Origin: Amaurobius ferox
Taxonomy: Eukaryota > Arthropoda > Arachnida > Araneae > Amaurobiidae
DNA: 64,000 nt
Assembly: GCA_951213105.1 (NCBI GenBank)
Contig: OX578145.1
Coordinates: 116,887,239-116,951,238 of the forward strand
Direction: 5' to 3'
The notes under the pieces were generated by a model, which was not told the origin of the DNA, did no database searches, and saw nothing but the letters and a program-made list of their open reading frames with translations. Shown piece by piece: positions 37,701 to 52,700 of this stretch; position 1 is the first letter of the stretch; each line of letters begins with the position of its first letter. The position numbers and the translations under genes were made by a program.

Positions 37701-40700
37701 GACAAATTTTATCATTTATTTCCAATAATTCGACTTTTAGTTGAAAGAAATTTCAGATAATTTCCTTAAAAATTGTAATTAACCTATATAACTAAAGGAA
37801 TTTGAAGTGCTTGATCAAGAGGGTCCGCGCGGCCCTGCGGCGCCCCTGAATAACTGCCACTGTGATAGGGCCATTTTGTTTAACATGCTAGTCAGTATAA
37901 ACTTCTTAAATAATAAAAGGCAGTGTCTGTCTTATACACTATAGGCTCAGCAACCGAGTGTCACAGAGCAGACCCAGGGGGAGGGGGGGGGGGATGGAAG
38001 GTGACACATGAAAACCGATATGCAGGTTCTTTTAATGATCTTGTTGCATTAAAAATAAAAATTTTCTGACTAACCAAATTTGTCTAAGGGGGTCGTATAA
38101 AAATTTAAAAAGTGTAACTTTTTGAAAATTAATGGGAGGACTATTGCATTAACGTAGTCTTATTTCCTACCTTACTTTCAACATTTTTGCAATTTACATT
38201 GCCCACTTATCTACAACAGGTAAAGAATTAAAGTGTGTTTCAATCTTTTTGGGACACCCTGTATATTCATGAAAAATGATTTATTGTAGTTTAAAGAACT
38301 TTATAATGCTTTTCAACATGGATGCACATATTAAATGAGGATCTTTCATTATTAAACTGGAAAATGAAAATGTTTTCCAATCGAAAAATGCATAGTAATA
38401 ATTTTCTAGGTAGATCAAAAGGACAGATTGGCATCTATATGGCTGCAATCAGACAGTACCGGTCACCTGCTCCAGCTTTCATCTCCAAAAATGAAAACTG
38501 CATTATAAAATTGACCTAAAGAATGAAATATACTGACACTGTTATAATTATGCTACACAATGGTCGATGAATTTTTACACTTTTGGCTCTACTTTTCCAT
38601 AATCAATTTGAAATTTTTAATAGTTTTTTTCATTGATGCAACAAAAAAATTTCCAACATTTTCATAGATACCATTCTTAAATCAAATTTGCCATTCAAAG
38701 TCATTGTATTTAGAGTCCAAAAATAATAAACATTTTAGCAATTTTTTGAATTTGACTTTTCATCCACAACTTTTTCAGCCTATGGAAATTAGAGAAATGT
38801 TTTGACAGTTTATAGTAAATGCCATTAAACACAAGCCGAATCTTTAAAAATATATTTTGAAAACTAAACAAAAGCTTTTAAACTTCACACAAATAGCTTC
38901 AAAAAATCATGTTCACATTTCTAAAAATTATGGATTGATGTAAACACCCATTACCTTTTCATTTATACCCTTATTTGCATAGTCCATTTATAGTTCATTC
39001 TGTTGCTAGCACATGTAGTTGATTTAAAAGAAATGCTTTTATTTAATAAAATAACAATAGTTGCTAAATTTTTTATTATTATTCATTTTCTGATTTTCAT
39101 ATATTCATTAAATCAAGGTTTCCAATAAAAAAATTTATGAAACTGTTTAAAGTAAAGATGGTAAATACCTGTAGCAACTGTATTAGACTTTGTAAAGCAT
39201 CAATCCGTTCTTGAGTAGAAATATATTTCATAGAAAGTGTTGTATACAGATCTTGAAGATTGTGTCCTTTTTGAGTGCTCTCTGTTACCACTGGGATCAA
39301 CTCTCTGTTATCCTTTTTATATGCTTTCCACAACTTTGGTTTTCCAGCCTAAAATCACAATAATAAACCAATAATTGTATGGCTGAAACATTTAATGAGG
39401 AATTAAGATTTCAAGATTTATGCAGTTAAATATCAATTTATGCAATGGACTGTAAATCAGGGTATGGACAACCTGTACTTCACATGACAGGTAGATAACA
39501 GGTTACTATTTCTCTCTCAACACTTCAACATAAAATTTGAACTTGCACTCACAATGCAGTAAACAACAAGTATGAACCAGTTTCATACTTATTAAAACTC
39601 ATGAGCAACAAATATTGTGCAGGAAGTAAGAAAACTTGCTATATCGTGCCATAATTTTATAAATCTCTACCGTGAATGGCAGCCTTACTACACAATCAGG
39701 ATCAGATAGATTTAAGTTTGATAAGTTAATAACATGTAATAACACTTCTCATCTATCCCATAATATTTTAATTGACAAAATTGTGTAAACTACTGAATTA
39801 ACTAAGGTTAAGTAGTCAATATAGTTTTTTTTATTACAGGTTCTATTAATGTATATGTGTGCTAAATTTGGTTAAATAAATAACTAAATTATGCAATAAA
39901 TAATTAATTAAATTACTAATTTAAAATTGCAAATCTATAAATTATATGGAAAACTGAAATTATTCTCTGCATGCATTTCGTACTTTTTAAGCACAGAAAA
40001 TAAACCAAAAGTAAATATAAAAAAAATTAGTTATGAATAATGAAAAGAAAATGATAAAAATATTTATTTTCCAGACATAATGGTAAAAAATTCAAATTAT
40101 AGTTAAATTATAAACTTAATTTTTTTTTTCAATGAGTTAAAAGTGCCAATAGGAATATTTAGTTCTTTAGTAAACTGCATGAAATAATGTTATTTAAAAT
40201 CATGTAATTAAGTATAAACAGTTGAACATTTTAGATGAAAAATAATTTAAAATTTTAATGTTTTAATATTTCATTTAAAAGACACCGAGTTTATAGTGAC
40301 CTATTATTGAACCATACCTATGAGTTAGAGTGAAGGAGATAAAACTCCTATGGATGAAAAATTTGAAAATACCATACTGCTTTGAGAATTATATTTAGGT
40401 ATCACTAGTGTGAGTAAAGTCCCATCTGTTTGTTCTCATTTGACACAACTGGAATGCATAGTGCTTAGCATATGTATTTTTGATCATTTTTCAATTAAAG
40501 TTCCCTAATTATAAGAAGTAATAAATATTTTTCCCTGGTTGTAGAATTGGATATTAAATATGGGGAGACAAAAACAAATGGAAAGGTAAAATAAATTTGA
40601 ATAAGCAATAATATACTTTAATGTTTGAGTTCTTCTATTTTGCATTTCACTATTTTTTTTAAAGCAAAATTAAGTTGAAATAAATACTGAATTCAATGCA

Positions 40701-43700
40701 AACCTTTCATTACATACATACAATGCAGTAGGACTTATTTTATCCCAAGTGCCACCTGAATTATTGTCTCAAACGATTTTGGCATTTTTCTAATATGAAA
40801 TTAAGGAGCTGCACCACATTTATGCAAGGTAAAACCCATTCTGTTGCACTTTAGGCTATGAGTTTTAGTTGATCAGAAGTTTTAATTTCCAACAAATAGC
40901 ATTTGCTTATATGGCTCACAATAATATAGATGAGTAGTTATCTCAACAAATTTTGACCACTAGTTTACAGAATAGTATTTTTCATAATGCAGAATAGTTA
41001 AAGATGCCTCTTCCAAACTGAACACGACTTACTCTGTTGTTTAACTTACTTAATAAACGTAGTTACTTAAGAATGGTAGATTCATTAATAGTTAATTCAT
41101 AGCACTACTATGATATTATCATATGAGCCCATATGATAATATCACATGTGCTCATAATTTTTCATCAAACATGATTATATTTAAAATCACCTTACAGCAA
41201 CAATTATCATATAAGTTCCCAAAAGAAAAGCCATGATACTTGTGTTTAAAAGTATGTTCTTAATATGTGCAGTATTTATGGTGCTGTAGCATATATGACA
41301 AGAGTTTTTTAGTTATTTTATGTTGAAGTGAAATGTTGAATCATTTTAACACAAATCAGTTCCTTGGTAATTGAAAATATTGTCACAAAGTTTCCATCTT
41401 AACAGCATCGAAAAAAACTGAAAAACTCTCTTTCCAACAAGGTTTGAATGGAATCTGTAGGAAAATTTCTTCATATTTAATTTATTTTAAATGCATATTT
41501 TAGACCATTTCAATTTTATTTTCATGCATCAATGCATTGGAGATTCACACGATTCGGATATTTTGCATGAATACTGAGTGGTATCTTCATATTCTAATAA
41601 TTTTTTTTTATTACTCGATTCCTGAATTTTCTTTGAATGAATAAGTGGTGAATATTTAAGTATGTCTATAAAAGTTGCTATTTTCCATTCAAACACTTTT
41701 AGCGAAGAAATGTCTCTCTTATATTCATGATGTTACAACTGGGAGAATATCCACTGCTATGGAGATTTGCACTGTACAATTTTCTGTGGGCATGGAGAAA
41801 AGAGTGTGGGAATATTTTATGTTCTAAACTGGCGTTTTGAAAATTTAATGACAGGAAATTCTAGTATTAACTTAAGTCTAGCTTATTAAAAATTCATTTA
41901 ATCCTATATCAGTTATGCAATGAAAGAATTAGTTACATGGAAATTACAAATAGCATTCTTAGTGTAGCTGAGGTATTTAAATCAGGTACAATATTTCTGT
42001 TTGTCTTTTTATGTGCACTTTATTTACAGTGCTAATTATGCCAGTGTGGTAGTCAACTCCCTCCTAAAATTACAAAAGCTAAATTTCAGATAATGGGATA
42101 AAATTTGTACTTCCAATTTTAGCAAGGTTTGATATTTTAAATTAATTTATTAAATTTGCTCAACTCTTCACTACTACTAATCAACAGAGGCATAATAACT
42201 ACTTTTTTTTAATATATGTATATGTTGAAAATTATAAAATAAATGCTGTGAATTATACTTCAATTAAGAGTCTCTGCCTTTGATTAAAAACTCTCCTGTT
42301 TTCAACCATTGATTTTGTGTTGTTAATTTCGGAAATTTTCTTCACTTCAGTATTAACCAAGTGCCACATTGCTTCCTGTTGAAATGATTCAGGTTTTGTT
42401 TCTGATATAGTTTTCGCTTCATGTTCCCACCAATCTGAAATTACAATAATTTTAATGAATAAACAGTGCATATCTTCTTAATATGAATAAAAGGACAGAA
42501 AATCCTTTAAAAACATGTGCTTTCATTTTTTTTAATTTAATTTAAAATAATATGCATGAACAACAAATATGTAATATCAAACATTACCTTTTTGATATTT
42601 ATAGAATGAGCTGTTTCATGTAGAACATCAAAATTTACCCTCCAAATTTGACAAAAGGAAAAAAAAAAAAAAAAAAAAAAAATGCAAGTCTACAGTTGCT
42701 TAATAAGATGATGTAAAAAATGCTATTACAACTTTTTTTAAAACTCAATTTTTTTTCTATATTAAAATAGTGATTTATGAAAAAAAATATTACAACACTT
42801 CTGTTGTATTATAAAACTACATATTTTACAGCAAGAACCATTTCAATATGTATAATTTAAAAAGATATAACTCAAAATTTAAAAAGATATAACTCAAAAT
42901 TTCTTCCATCAATTCATTTAATCAATCCAATCAAGATATATTTTAAATAAAATATCGTATATCAATACATTTGCATTTTAGTGGTATTCAAATATCTCTA
43001 TGATAATGAAAGTTGATTAATTGAATATAGTAGTAAGGATGAACTTCAATCAGACTCTTCCCTCCCCGCCCCCCCCCCCCCCCCCCCCATACACACACAC
43101 TGCGGGGTTCCAGGGTAAGTGTAATTGCTTTTTAATAAATTGATCCCAACAAATGCTTAAAGACACAGATGCCATTCACCATCAGATTTTGTTACGAGGC
43201 ACTTTTATTCAACATGTTATTACATAGCAAATAATAAAAAATGGATAGACTGAAAAACTGCAGGGAGAAAAAGAAATGTTCTTCAGACCATTTTGTAAAA
43301 ATGTCTACTTTTAATTTATTAGAATTTTTTAGAAACAATATGGTAGAAAGATCTTTGGTTGAAATAGGAGCTCTTTACTTTGTTTATATTTGAAATTCAG
43401 CTCAAATGTACAGCAACTAACAAAGTATTTATATTTTTGGTGGTATGAAAATACTGCCATGACAGCAAAAGTGTACATAATGAATACAGTAATGAGGATG
43501 AAATTGAAATAAAATGGTGGAAAGACTGCAAGTTAAAGAAAGAGATTAAACATCTTTTTACAAAATTTTCATTGGGTTCACTAGTGTTATGATAATCAAA
43601 ACACCACTTACCACACTTTTGAGCCTCTTCTAAATCAAGCCTCCTTAGAAGGATAAAGTAAGTAGTCAGAATGGCTGAGGTCTTTAAAAAGTATAGACCC

Positions 43701-46700
43701 AGTGTTTGAGAAAAAGGACATCACAATATTATAATCATGTTATGTTCTGTAAATAGTCAGTTTAGTGTAAATGAAATATCAACCAAGTGTTTATATTATG
43801 TGCAATGTTAAGACATTAATGCCAAAGCAAGGGAAGCTCAAGTGTACACTTAACACAAATTAAAGAGAGTGAATATCATACATTCTGATCATCTGATCAG
43901 CATGCTTTAATTTCTATCCTTTCTGTCTTAAAAGGGTTGTTGGATATAGTTTGTTTTTACATAATCTTCCTATAATTTTATTTTAAAAGTGCAGTTAAAT
44001 TTTCAAATATGTTAAATTAATAATGTTTGAAAGACACTCCCATTGTAGATAACAGCATTAATGGACTGATCAACAACATTCATGGACCATGTTTATGTGC
44101 TCATCAGCAGTATATGTATTTTTGAAACTGTAATGTCATTTTTGAAGATTTCATTTTATTGAAGAAAGGGAAAAAATAAAATGAGGTGCATAGAAAAAAT
44201 ATTTTTCTTTTGAAATTTTAAGAGATGGAGTCAGAACCCCCTCTACTAGGTTTCAGAGCAATTCTATGTTGCTTTCAGTACTTATTAAGCTGCTTACAAT
44301 AATGCTTAATTCGAAAACATATCTGGGTTAAAATGGCTAATATTCAGACTTTCCATATAAGCCGCTATGCAGGCCTTTTGAAGACATCTCAGAGCTTCAA
44401 AAGGTAAATGGGCTGTTTACCAAAAATGGCTAGAATTTTACATAAAATTATAAATTTTCTTTGGGTTTTTCTAAATTATCTGTATATTTAGAGGATTTCA
44501 TTAAATTATGATTGAATAATAGAAATAATCTGAAATACATGTACTCAAAATGGTTTTCTTACTCTGTAAATCGCTAAATAAAAGAATGAAGTCATCCTCT
44601 TTTATAGGATACAGCTTCCTTTTCTGCAAATCTTTTAACCATGAAGAATCTTGTTTCTTTCTTGTTTTCTGTTGTTCTTCTTCCCATGAAAGTCTTTCAA
44701 ATAAACTCTGCCTTCGCCTCTTCAGTTCTTTTTGAGCTAACCATCGTCTAACAAATTTTTGCATGATTAAAATCTGTTTAAATATAATTATCTGATTAGA
44801 TTAAACATATATTAAAGACTTACAATTATGAGTTCAAATGAAATTAAACTAAAAAAAAGCACAAATTTTATTCATTATATAAAATTTAGTTTTCATAAAG
44901 TTCTTCCAACTAGTAAAAATTATCACATTTACTAATAAATCAATAATGACATGAAATGAGTGTCAACAAACTGAGATAACACAAGAAGTTTCTGTTGATA
45001 AAATCATAACTGCATTTAAGAGATTTACTTTATTTTGTAAAAACAAGACACAACACACAACTAAATAAAATTAATGTGATTTGCCAACATAATAGTTCTA
45101 GAGTAAATAAGATAGGTTAAATGTTCTTTTTAAATATTTCTTTTTCATATTGTTTGTAAAATACATGTTTAGATGATGGAATACTATTTCTCCTCTAATA
45201 TTTGATATTAAATTTTAAATATATCTCATATTCTATGACTTCAAAACTTTTAACATTTAACTAACCTTCTAACTAATTAAAAAATTTAATTGGTTAGTAA
45301 AATATAAAAGATACCACATAATTATTATGAATCTATTTACACTGAAATGAATAATTTAATAAAATATAAAGTTTCACATTGACACTCACACTAGTTCTTC
45401 AATTATTGTATTCACTCTGTAGACATGCACATTTACCTAAAATCACAATTACAAAAATGCTAGAAACATTTTCTAGAGGGTTTCAAGACATCAATACATG
45501 CCATTTTACCAAAGTTTGGAATTTTTTGGAGAGAAAACAATGTTTTTTATACAGGGAATTTTAAAAAGATCACATGACTAAATATCTCTTGAATGATTGG
45601 TCATAGATCCAGGATTCCAATTTAAGAAATGCTTTAATGAAGGTATCATCATATGCAAATTTTGATATATAAAATTTCACATTGACACGTACACTAGTTC
45701 TTGAATTATTGACATGCACATTTACCTAAAATCACCATTACAAAAATGCTAGAAACATTTTCTAAAGGTTTCAGGATATTAATACATGCCATTTTGTCAA
45801 AGTCTGGAATTTTGAGGGTGAAAGCAATATGTTTTTTATACAGGGAATTTCAAAAAGATTGCATGACTAAATATTTCTTGAATGATTGGTCATCGACCCA
45901 GAATTCCAATTTAAGAAATGCTTTAATTAAGGTTATCATCTTATGCAAATTTTGATCATGATCCTTTTAATAAAAAATTACAAAATGTAACTTTATATAT
46001 GGGCCCTACAGGAAAAAAAAAATTAAATTATAAAAATATTTTTCATAGCCCAATTAGTCAAACCATTTCATACGATCAAAAATACCTGAGATATTACCAA
46101 TTAAAGTTTTTGATGGATAATTGATTTCTTGATGTTCTAGTTACAAAAAATTGGTTCCATTTTCTCAACTTGTTTTTTCCGTAAACCTTTATCTATGATC
46201 ATGCCTCCTCATGCTCGTTCTAATCATCCTGTTCAACAAAATGCTTCTGCTTATTACACTTATGCTTACAATGCCTTAAAATTGTGTTTTGAATCTCAAA
46301 TACTTAATGGAGAAATTGACTATTTGAAATCTTTGGTCGTTTCTAGAGGCTATTATCCCACTATTATTGACTTGGTATATATTCAACAAGTTAAATTTGA
46401 TTTCTAAACTTCAATGTCAAGAGGTTTCACCACTTAATTCTATTATTTTACCTTTTTATTCTTCTGCTAACTATAAGGTGGCCAATATTCTTTTCCATTT
46501 AAATTTTAGATGCATCGTTAAACCTTTTAACAAATTTTATTCCCTTCTCTTAAATACCCTATTCTTGTCTTGAATCATTAGGGTATTTATCACATTCCTT
46601 ACAAATGTGGTCTTAGTTATGTTGGTCAAACAGAAAGAGCTTTTAAATTTCATATTAAGGAGCCCATGAGCCATGTTTCTAAATAAGACTTTTATAAGTC

Positions 46701-49700
46701 AATAATTACTGAACATTCTTGGGACTCTAATCATGTTTTTAATTTTTTGGAAGCTAAGATCATTTTAACTCCTAATTCCATTTTTGAATTCGACTTTCTT
46801 TAAAGTTTCTTGATTGTTTCTCAGTCAAACTCCCTTACTTATAATTATACTTTATTCTCTTCTGCTTGGAAATCTCTGGTTTAATTTTTCAATTTCATTT
46901 GTCTCTTTTTTCTTTTTTTCACAATTTTCATCCATTTATTGAATTTTATTTATCACTGGTTTTGTTATAGATATTAGTACTTTTAGCTTCCAAAAGCCAC
47001 TTTTTCTTCCACTTGTTTTTCATATTTTGTTTAGAATCTGTATTTTTTTTTCTCTCCCATGAGTTTGGCTATTTTTTTTAATTAGGCTTTTATGCAACTG
47101 AACAAGTGATTTATTTGATTCCTGTGTTGGACATTCACTTTTCTTTTTGGTATTTTATCATTTATTCATTGTATCCCCCCCTTCTTGTTCCCTCTTTATT
47201 TTTATTTTACCTCTTTTTTTTTTCTCTCACCATTAGCAACACCTTTTCTCTACTTCAGTCATGTTTGGTGTTCATGCATTAGTTGCCAACCTTTCTCTCA
47301 CGAGTGAAGGTTGCACTTCTGTATGTCATGATGAAGCCTCCCTTGTCTTCGAAACTGGTTACTACTAATAATTTTGTGCTATATGCCACTTTTAATGAAG
47401 TTATTTTCTTTGCATTAGTTGTAAGCATCAGATAACCCTAAAAATACTAATTTAAATGTATTTAAAAATAAATAAATAATGATGAAAGAATTATCCTATG
47501 GATTCGGTTCAAACATCAATGGAAAGAACGTTCTTTGATCTTTTAACAGGTGTCAAGATTGAACTCTGTGGTAATATTTTCAGTTGCTAAAGAACTGATT
47601 TGTGTGAAAATCACTTAAAATTGTGCTAAAATATGAAATAACTAAAAAACTAATTCGAATTTTTAAAAAATTTCCCCAAGGCATGTTATACTGGGAGAAC
47701 AGCTATCCCAGTACCAAATTTAGTGGCTGCCCAAAGCTTAAATTTTCTGCTGCAGACGAGAAACACATGCAGAAAGCCAAACATCCTTTATTATGTAAGA
47801 TTGGTAGCGATCTACGAATTGATACTATGCCCATGCAGAAGATGAAGACAGGTTTTGTTTCGGCTACTGTTCTCTTTTCTTAGGGACTTTTTGCTTCGGC
47901 TACTGTTCTCTTTTCTTAGGGACTTTTTCATTTCAGAGGATAGTACAATAGACCTCTGGTGGCTGTGCTGGACTCTCTTAGAGCCATGTCATTCATTCAA
48001 GGTGGCTAGTGACCATCAGATTACAAAATCAAAGAATTATTATTAACGAAGTATTACTAACAATGTATAAAAATAAAAGAAGATATCTGTCTGTCTGTGT
48101 TGTATGTAGTGCAAAATCTAAGCAATGTACAGCCTTGAAATTTTATACAAGGGTACCTCGGTTCCCTTTAAAACACATCTAGTCCAAATTTTTTTTATTA
48201 TATATTGCAATGAATTTACTTGTACTTCTTTCACAATGAAAAAAAAATGATGTGTAAGATTGTATTGTCCCAACAGGGGAATAGAATCTGGATCTACGAG
48301 CTGGCCAGGTGATACTCTATTATTGAGTTACTAGGGACGAAATTGCAAGCTTATTGTCGAAATGGATGTATAAGATCCATGACACACTGTATTTAACGTT
48401 GAATTGTAAATTTGTGGCTTTTCTGGATGACAACATGCAAAACTTTTTTGTACCCAATTAACTTATATTTTGTGCAACTCTAAATTAATAATGATCAATA
48501 TTCTTTTCATCCTCAATAAGCAATATAGTAAATATATTAAAATATGTAAATAATAAATTCATTAGACGTTATTTTCATTAACTTGGTGTCATTTTTACAA
48601 TTTTGATGAGATGTTCGTCAGTCTGGGGCTAAATATTGATAAGTCGGTGATGTGTCATTTGATTATTCACCAAGTTCGCTAAATGTATCACCAAGTATTG
48701 CAGACAAATGGGGAGAAAAGCTTTCTAATAGGAGTATATTAGAAGGTATGGCAGCCATATGATGGAATTAAAAATTTGCAAAACATTACCACAGCATCAT
48801 TTTTATCAATTTTGCTATATTTTTATCAATTTTGCGGCACTTTCGGTAATTTTGCAATATCAAAAAAGTTGGCAAGTTGGTGACATCTGGCTAAAGATAC
48901 TGAATTTTATCAATTAGTTGTCACTTTTATTGATTTAGCATCATTTTTATCAATTTGGCGAAATTTTCGTTAATTTGACAACATTTGAAAAAGTTGTCAA
49001 GTGGCAATATTTCACCAAATTTGTCACCAAAATATCACTTAGCGTTATGGACGGAGAAATAGGTTATTCTTATAGTCAATAAATGACTATTAGCATCTAA
49101 ATACAAAACTATTCCCCAAAGTATCTTTCTCATGAATGGAATGCACTAGATCCACGAGAATGATGTCAACAAGTGTATCATATTATATTACATATGAAAA
49201 GTGAACATATTTTACAATAGTTAAGAATATTTTTTTTATTTTATGTGATTTTTTGATAAATTTATTTGGAAAATTTGCAATATCTTATCATTTGTGCTAG
49301 TGTTGTTCTAAAGTTTGCGTCAATCGTTTTCTAATGAAAAATTACATAAACAATGATGATTTGCATAACTTAATTAAAGATTTTAAATTTTTAATGAGTT
49401 TTTCATTGGGAAGTTCTGAACACTTGATTGCATTTAAAAAATCATAGGCTTTCAGTATTCATGAATTTCAATTTTTGTACCTAATTTCGTTTGACTGGCT
49501 CCATTCATTCATGAGATATCATCTCCACAGACTCATTGATACATATACTTTCACACACACAGACATCATTTCAAAAATGTTTGATTCATGTTCAGGGATG
49601 CTTGAAAACGTGCTCTCCCATCAAAAACTTGAATTCGAATTTTTGACCCTGTCATAATACTTGTATATATAATATGTATATAAGGAAAGCAACAGATGTT

Positions 49701-52700
49701 CATCCCACACTTTGTTTAATGAATTCAAAATTTTCTCTTTTCTGATCTTTCTGCAATTTCATGCCTGTTTGTTATCAGTAAAATAATAAAACTTTTCAAA
49801 AATGCCAAATGTGCAACTATTATTAAAGAGTTTAACATATTGTTAATTCTTAATTTATTTTCTAAAATTTAATTGTTCACATTAGATTTGAGATTATCCT
49901 TTACTTACTTACCATATTTTATTAGAAAACAGCAGAAAAATCCCTACTCTAAATATAAAAATATCCCCCCTCCCCCCCATCCTTTCAGCCCTTACAAAAT
50001 TTTAGATTTGCTCTAGGGATTTTGGCTTCACGTAAAAATCTCACTAATTTCTATTCCCTAAGGTTGGCAGCTATGATATAAAATGGGGGGGAGGGGGGGG
50101 TACGATAATGAGATAAAATCTCAAAAGAGAAATGCTATCATTGTAAGTTTGGGAAACACTCATTTAGTAGAACAGCTCTCTCTAGAAATAACCAGCAAAT
50201 ATCATTTCTTGATACTCATTCACTATCCACTCATTTCCGGCCACACATTAAGCTGCCGTAAGCCCTAGGGTTGGTCGTGTGGTCTGGGCCTTCAACAATA
50301 TCCACTTATTTGTCAGAAATTCTTGGTGGTTCCCTTCCTCCCCATGCCTTTTTCTCTCACACACATGCACACACATTTGTTTCTCTTCTAAGAGTCATAA
50401 ATAGGGGGGGGGGGGGGGGGGAAGGTAAGTGCAACCAACTAAACCGGCAATAAAAAAATTTCCTATTTTGTTGGATTTCTTGGGTTTACCGTATATAGCT
50501 TATTCTCTAAGCAGAATGTTTATTTTGAAGTTCAAGTTCAAAGGGAGCAAAAAGTCAATGTTTAAAAAAATTAAATATACATGATACATGATTTCTTTTT
50601 TTTCAATTACATATTAAATTCACAAACTGAACTATTCTAATAATTTTATTTACATATTAAAACCATGCAAATATTTCGATATAGGGGTCGCAGTTGGGAA
50701 CATTACAGGAGAAGGCAGTTGCTTCGCCATCCCCCCAAATCTTACCAATGTCTGTCAGGGATGATTGTTAAACAGAAATTTCTACCCACTCACTCTCATC
50801 TAAAATATGACAAATATTGCGTGCATGCATGTATACTGTAGACTGGAGAGGGGGAGAGGGATAAAATATTATTTTCCTGCAAAATATTGTTTATGAAAGT
50901 ATTCTCTGTAGTATTTTAAAAATAATAAGTTTGCTGAGAAAAACTTCTGAAACATATTACAAGTATTTTACATTTAGCTTTCTGAACAAAATACCTTGGT
51001 TAAGAACTCAGCTTGAATTTCATCAGCATATATATATTTATCAGAAGACTCTACAAACTGATCACTGCTTGTTTGTATGAAAATATTACGAACTTGGACT
51101 TGAGTAGAAGCATCTCTAGCAGTTTGTTGTGCTTGATTTTTTTTTTCTACACACTGAGCATCACTACAATAGAAAATAATTAACAAGTTTCATTAAAAAA
51201 ACATAAATTGAATGTTTTACATAATGCTAGAATATTATATTAATATAATTATACAGTATATTAAAATATTATTTTATACATGGGATGACTTTAAAATTTG
51301 TGTCTACATAAAATACTGGAAAGTAATCACAAAATCATACGGCTGAATATCTGATAAGTGTCAATTTTCAGGTCCCCTTAAAAAAAATAACTTTATAATT
51401 TTTAAAACATTTTGCTTGAAATAAGTTCTTGAAAATGTATTTCTAGATTTTTAATGAATGATAGAGCTGTTTAACATGATGAATGAATTTAAATACATAT
51501 TCACTATGTTCTAGTATCAAAATGATAAATGAGTTTGCTTTTGTTTTGCATTAGGAAACAATATATATGCTATGCATAATTTGCTTTTATGCACTAACAG
51601 GAGACCATAGGCGCCGACTACGGAGGGAGCAGAGGGGCACGAGCGAGCCCCCGCTGAACTTTTCCATAGGGGGCTTTGCTCCCTCTGGGAAATTTCAAGA
51701 TTTTTTCCTAACTTCATATTTTACTATACCAAAAAATTAAATTTTTTAAACATAAAAATAATTGAAAGAAAATCTTATCAACGTAAATGTCACATTTCAG
51801 TTCAGTCTTGTTCACATCTTCCTTACCATAGCTCCCTAAACTATCTGGCATACAAGCCAAACTCATCTTTACTCCCAGGAAACATGTTTACGCTAATGAC
51901 AAAAACACCTGGTTTTACCAGAACTTTTTCGACTGACCACCTAATTCAAAGAGAAAGGGAATATTTACAGCCATGTTATTGGCATTTCCAAAAAAATAGC
52001 TGTTTCCCTCCAGTAATAACTATAAATGATTACCACGAAGTAGGGATGACTTATTTTGGCTACCTAAAGAGAACTTATCTATAATTACTTCTCGATTTTA
52101 TGTATCAGTGCTGTCTTTACAGGTGGCATCCATCTCATTTGAAGCTGCAAACCCTGCGGGTGGTATCCATTCCGTTTGAAGTTTCAAACCCCGCAGGTAG
52201 CTTTATTTCTGGTGAGCGCCGGACGTTTGGCACAGCACCGTAGTCAGGCAAGGGCCAGAGGGAACTAAGCCCTCTCCCCACAAGAGGTATACTCAGCCCC
52301 CCCCCCCCCTTCCTGATAAAAATATTAAAGTTTTAGTTGTAATAGGAAATGTCAACCAACATGTCATCCAAATTTTGCATAAAAATATTTATGACATTTT
52401 TTTTATAAATTGCTTTGTTTTAAAGATTTTATTTTTAATTTAGCTGAATATGTGATTATAGTGATGATCAATTTATTTACATATTTAATTTAAAAATATT
52501 TAAATATTAAGACAATAGTATTTGGATACTTTTGTATTATTGCTGGGTTCATAGTTTTAATTTATTGTGTCAAAATCAACTGATAAGTAGTTAAGAGTTG
52601 ATATTAAGCGTTAATGTGCATTAACTTTCAGATTTTTTTTTTGATTAATTAACAGCTTTGCTACTAGTTAATTATTATATTAAAATCCATTGTAATTATT

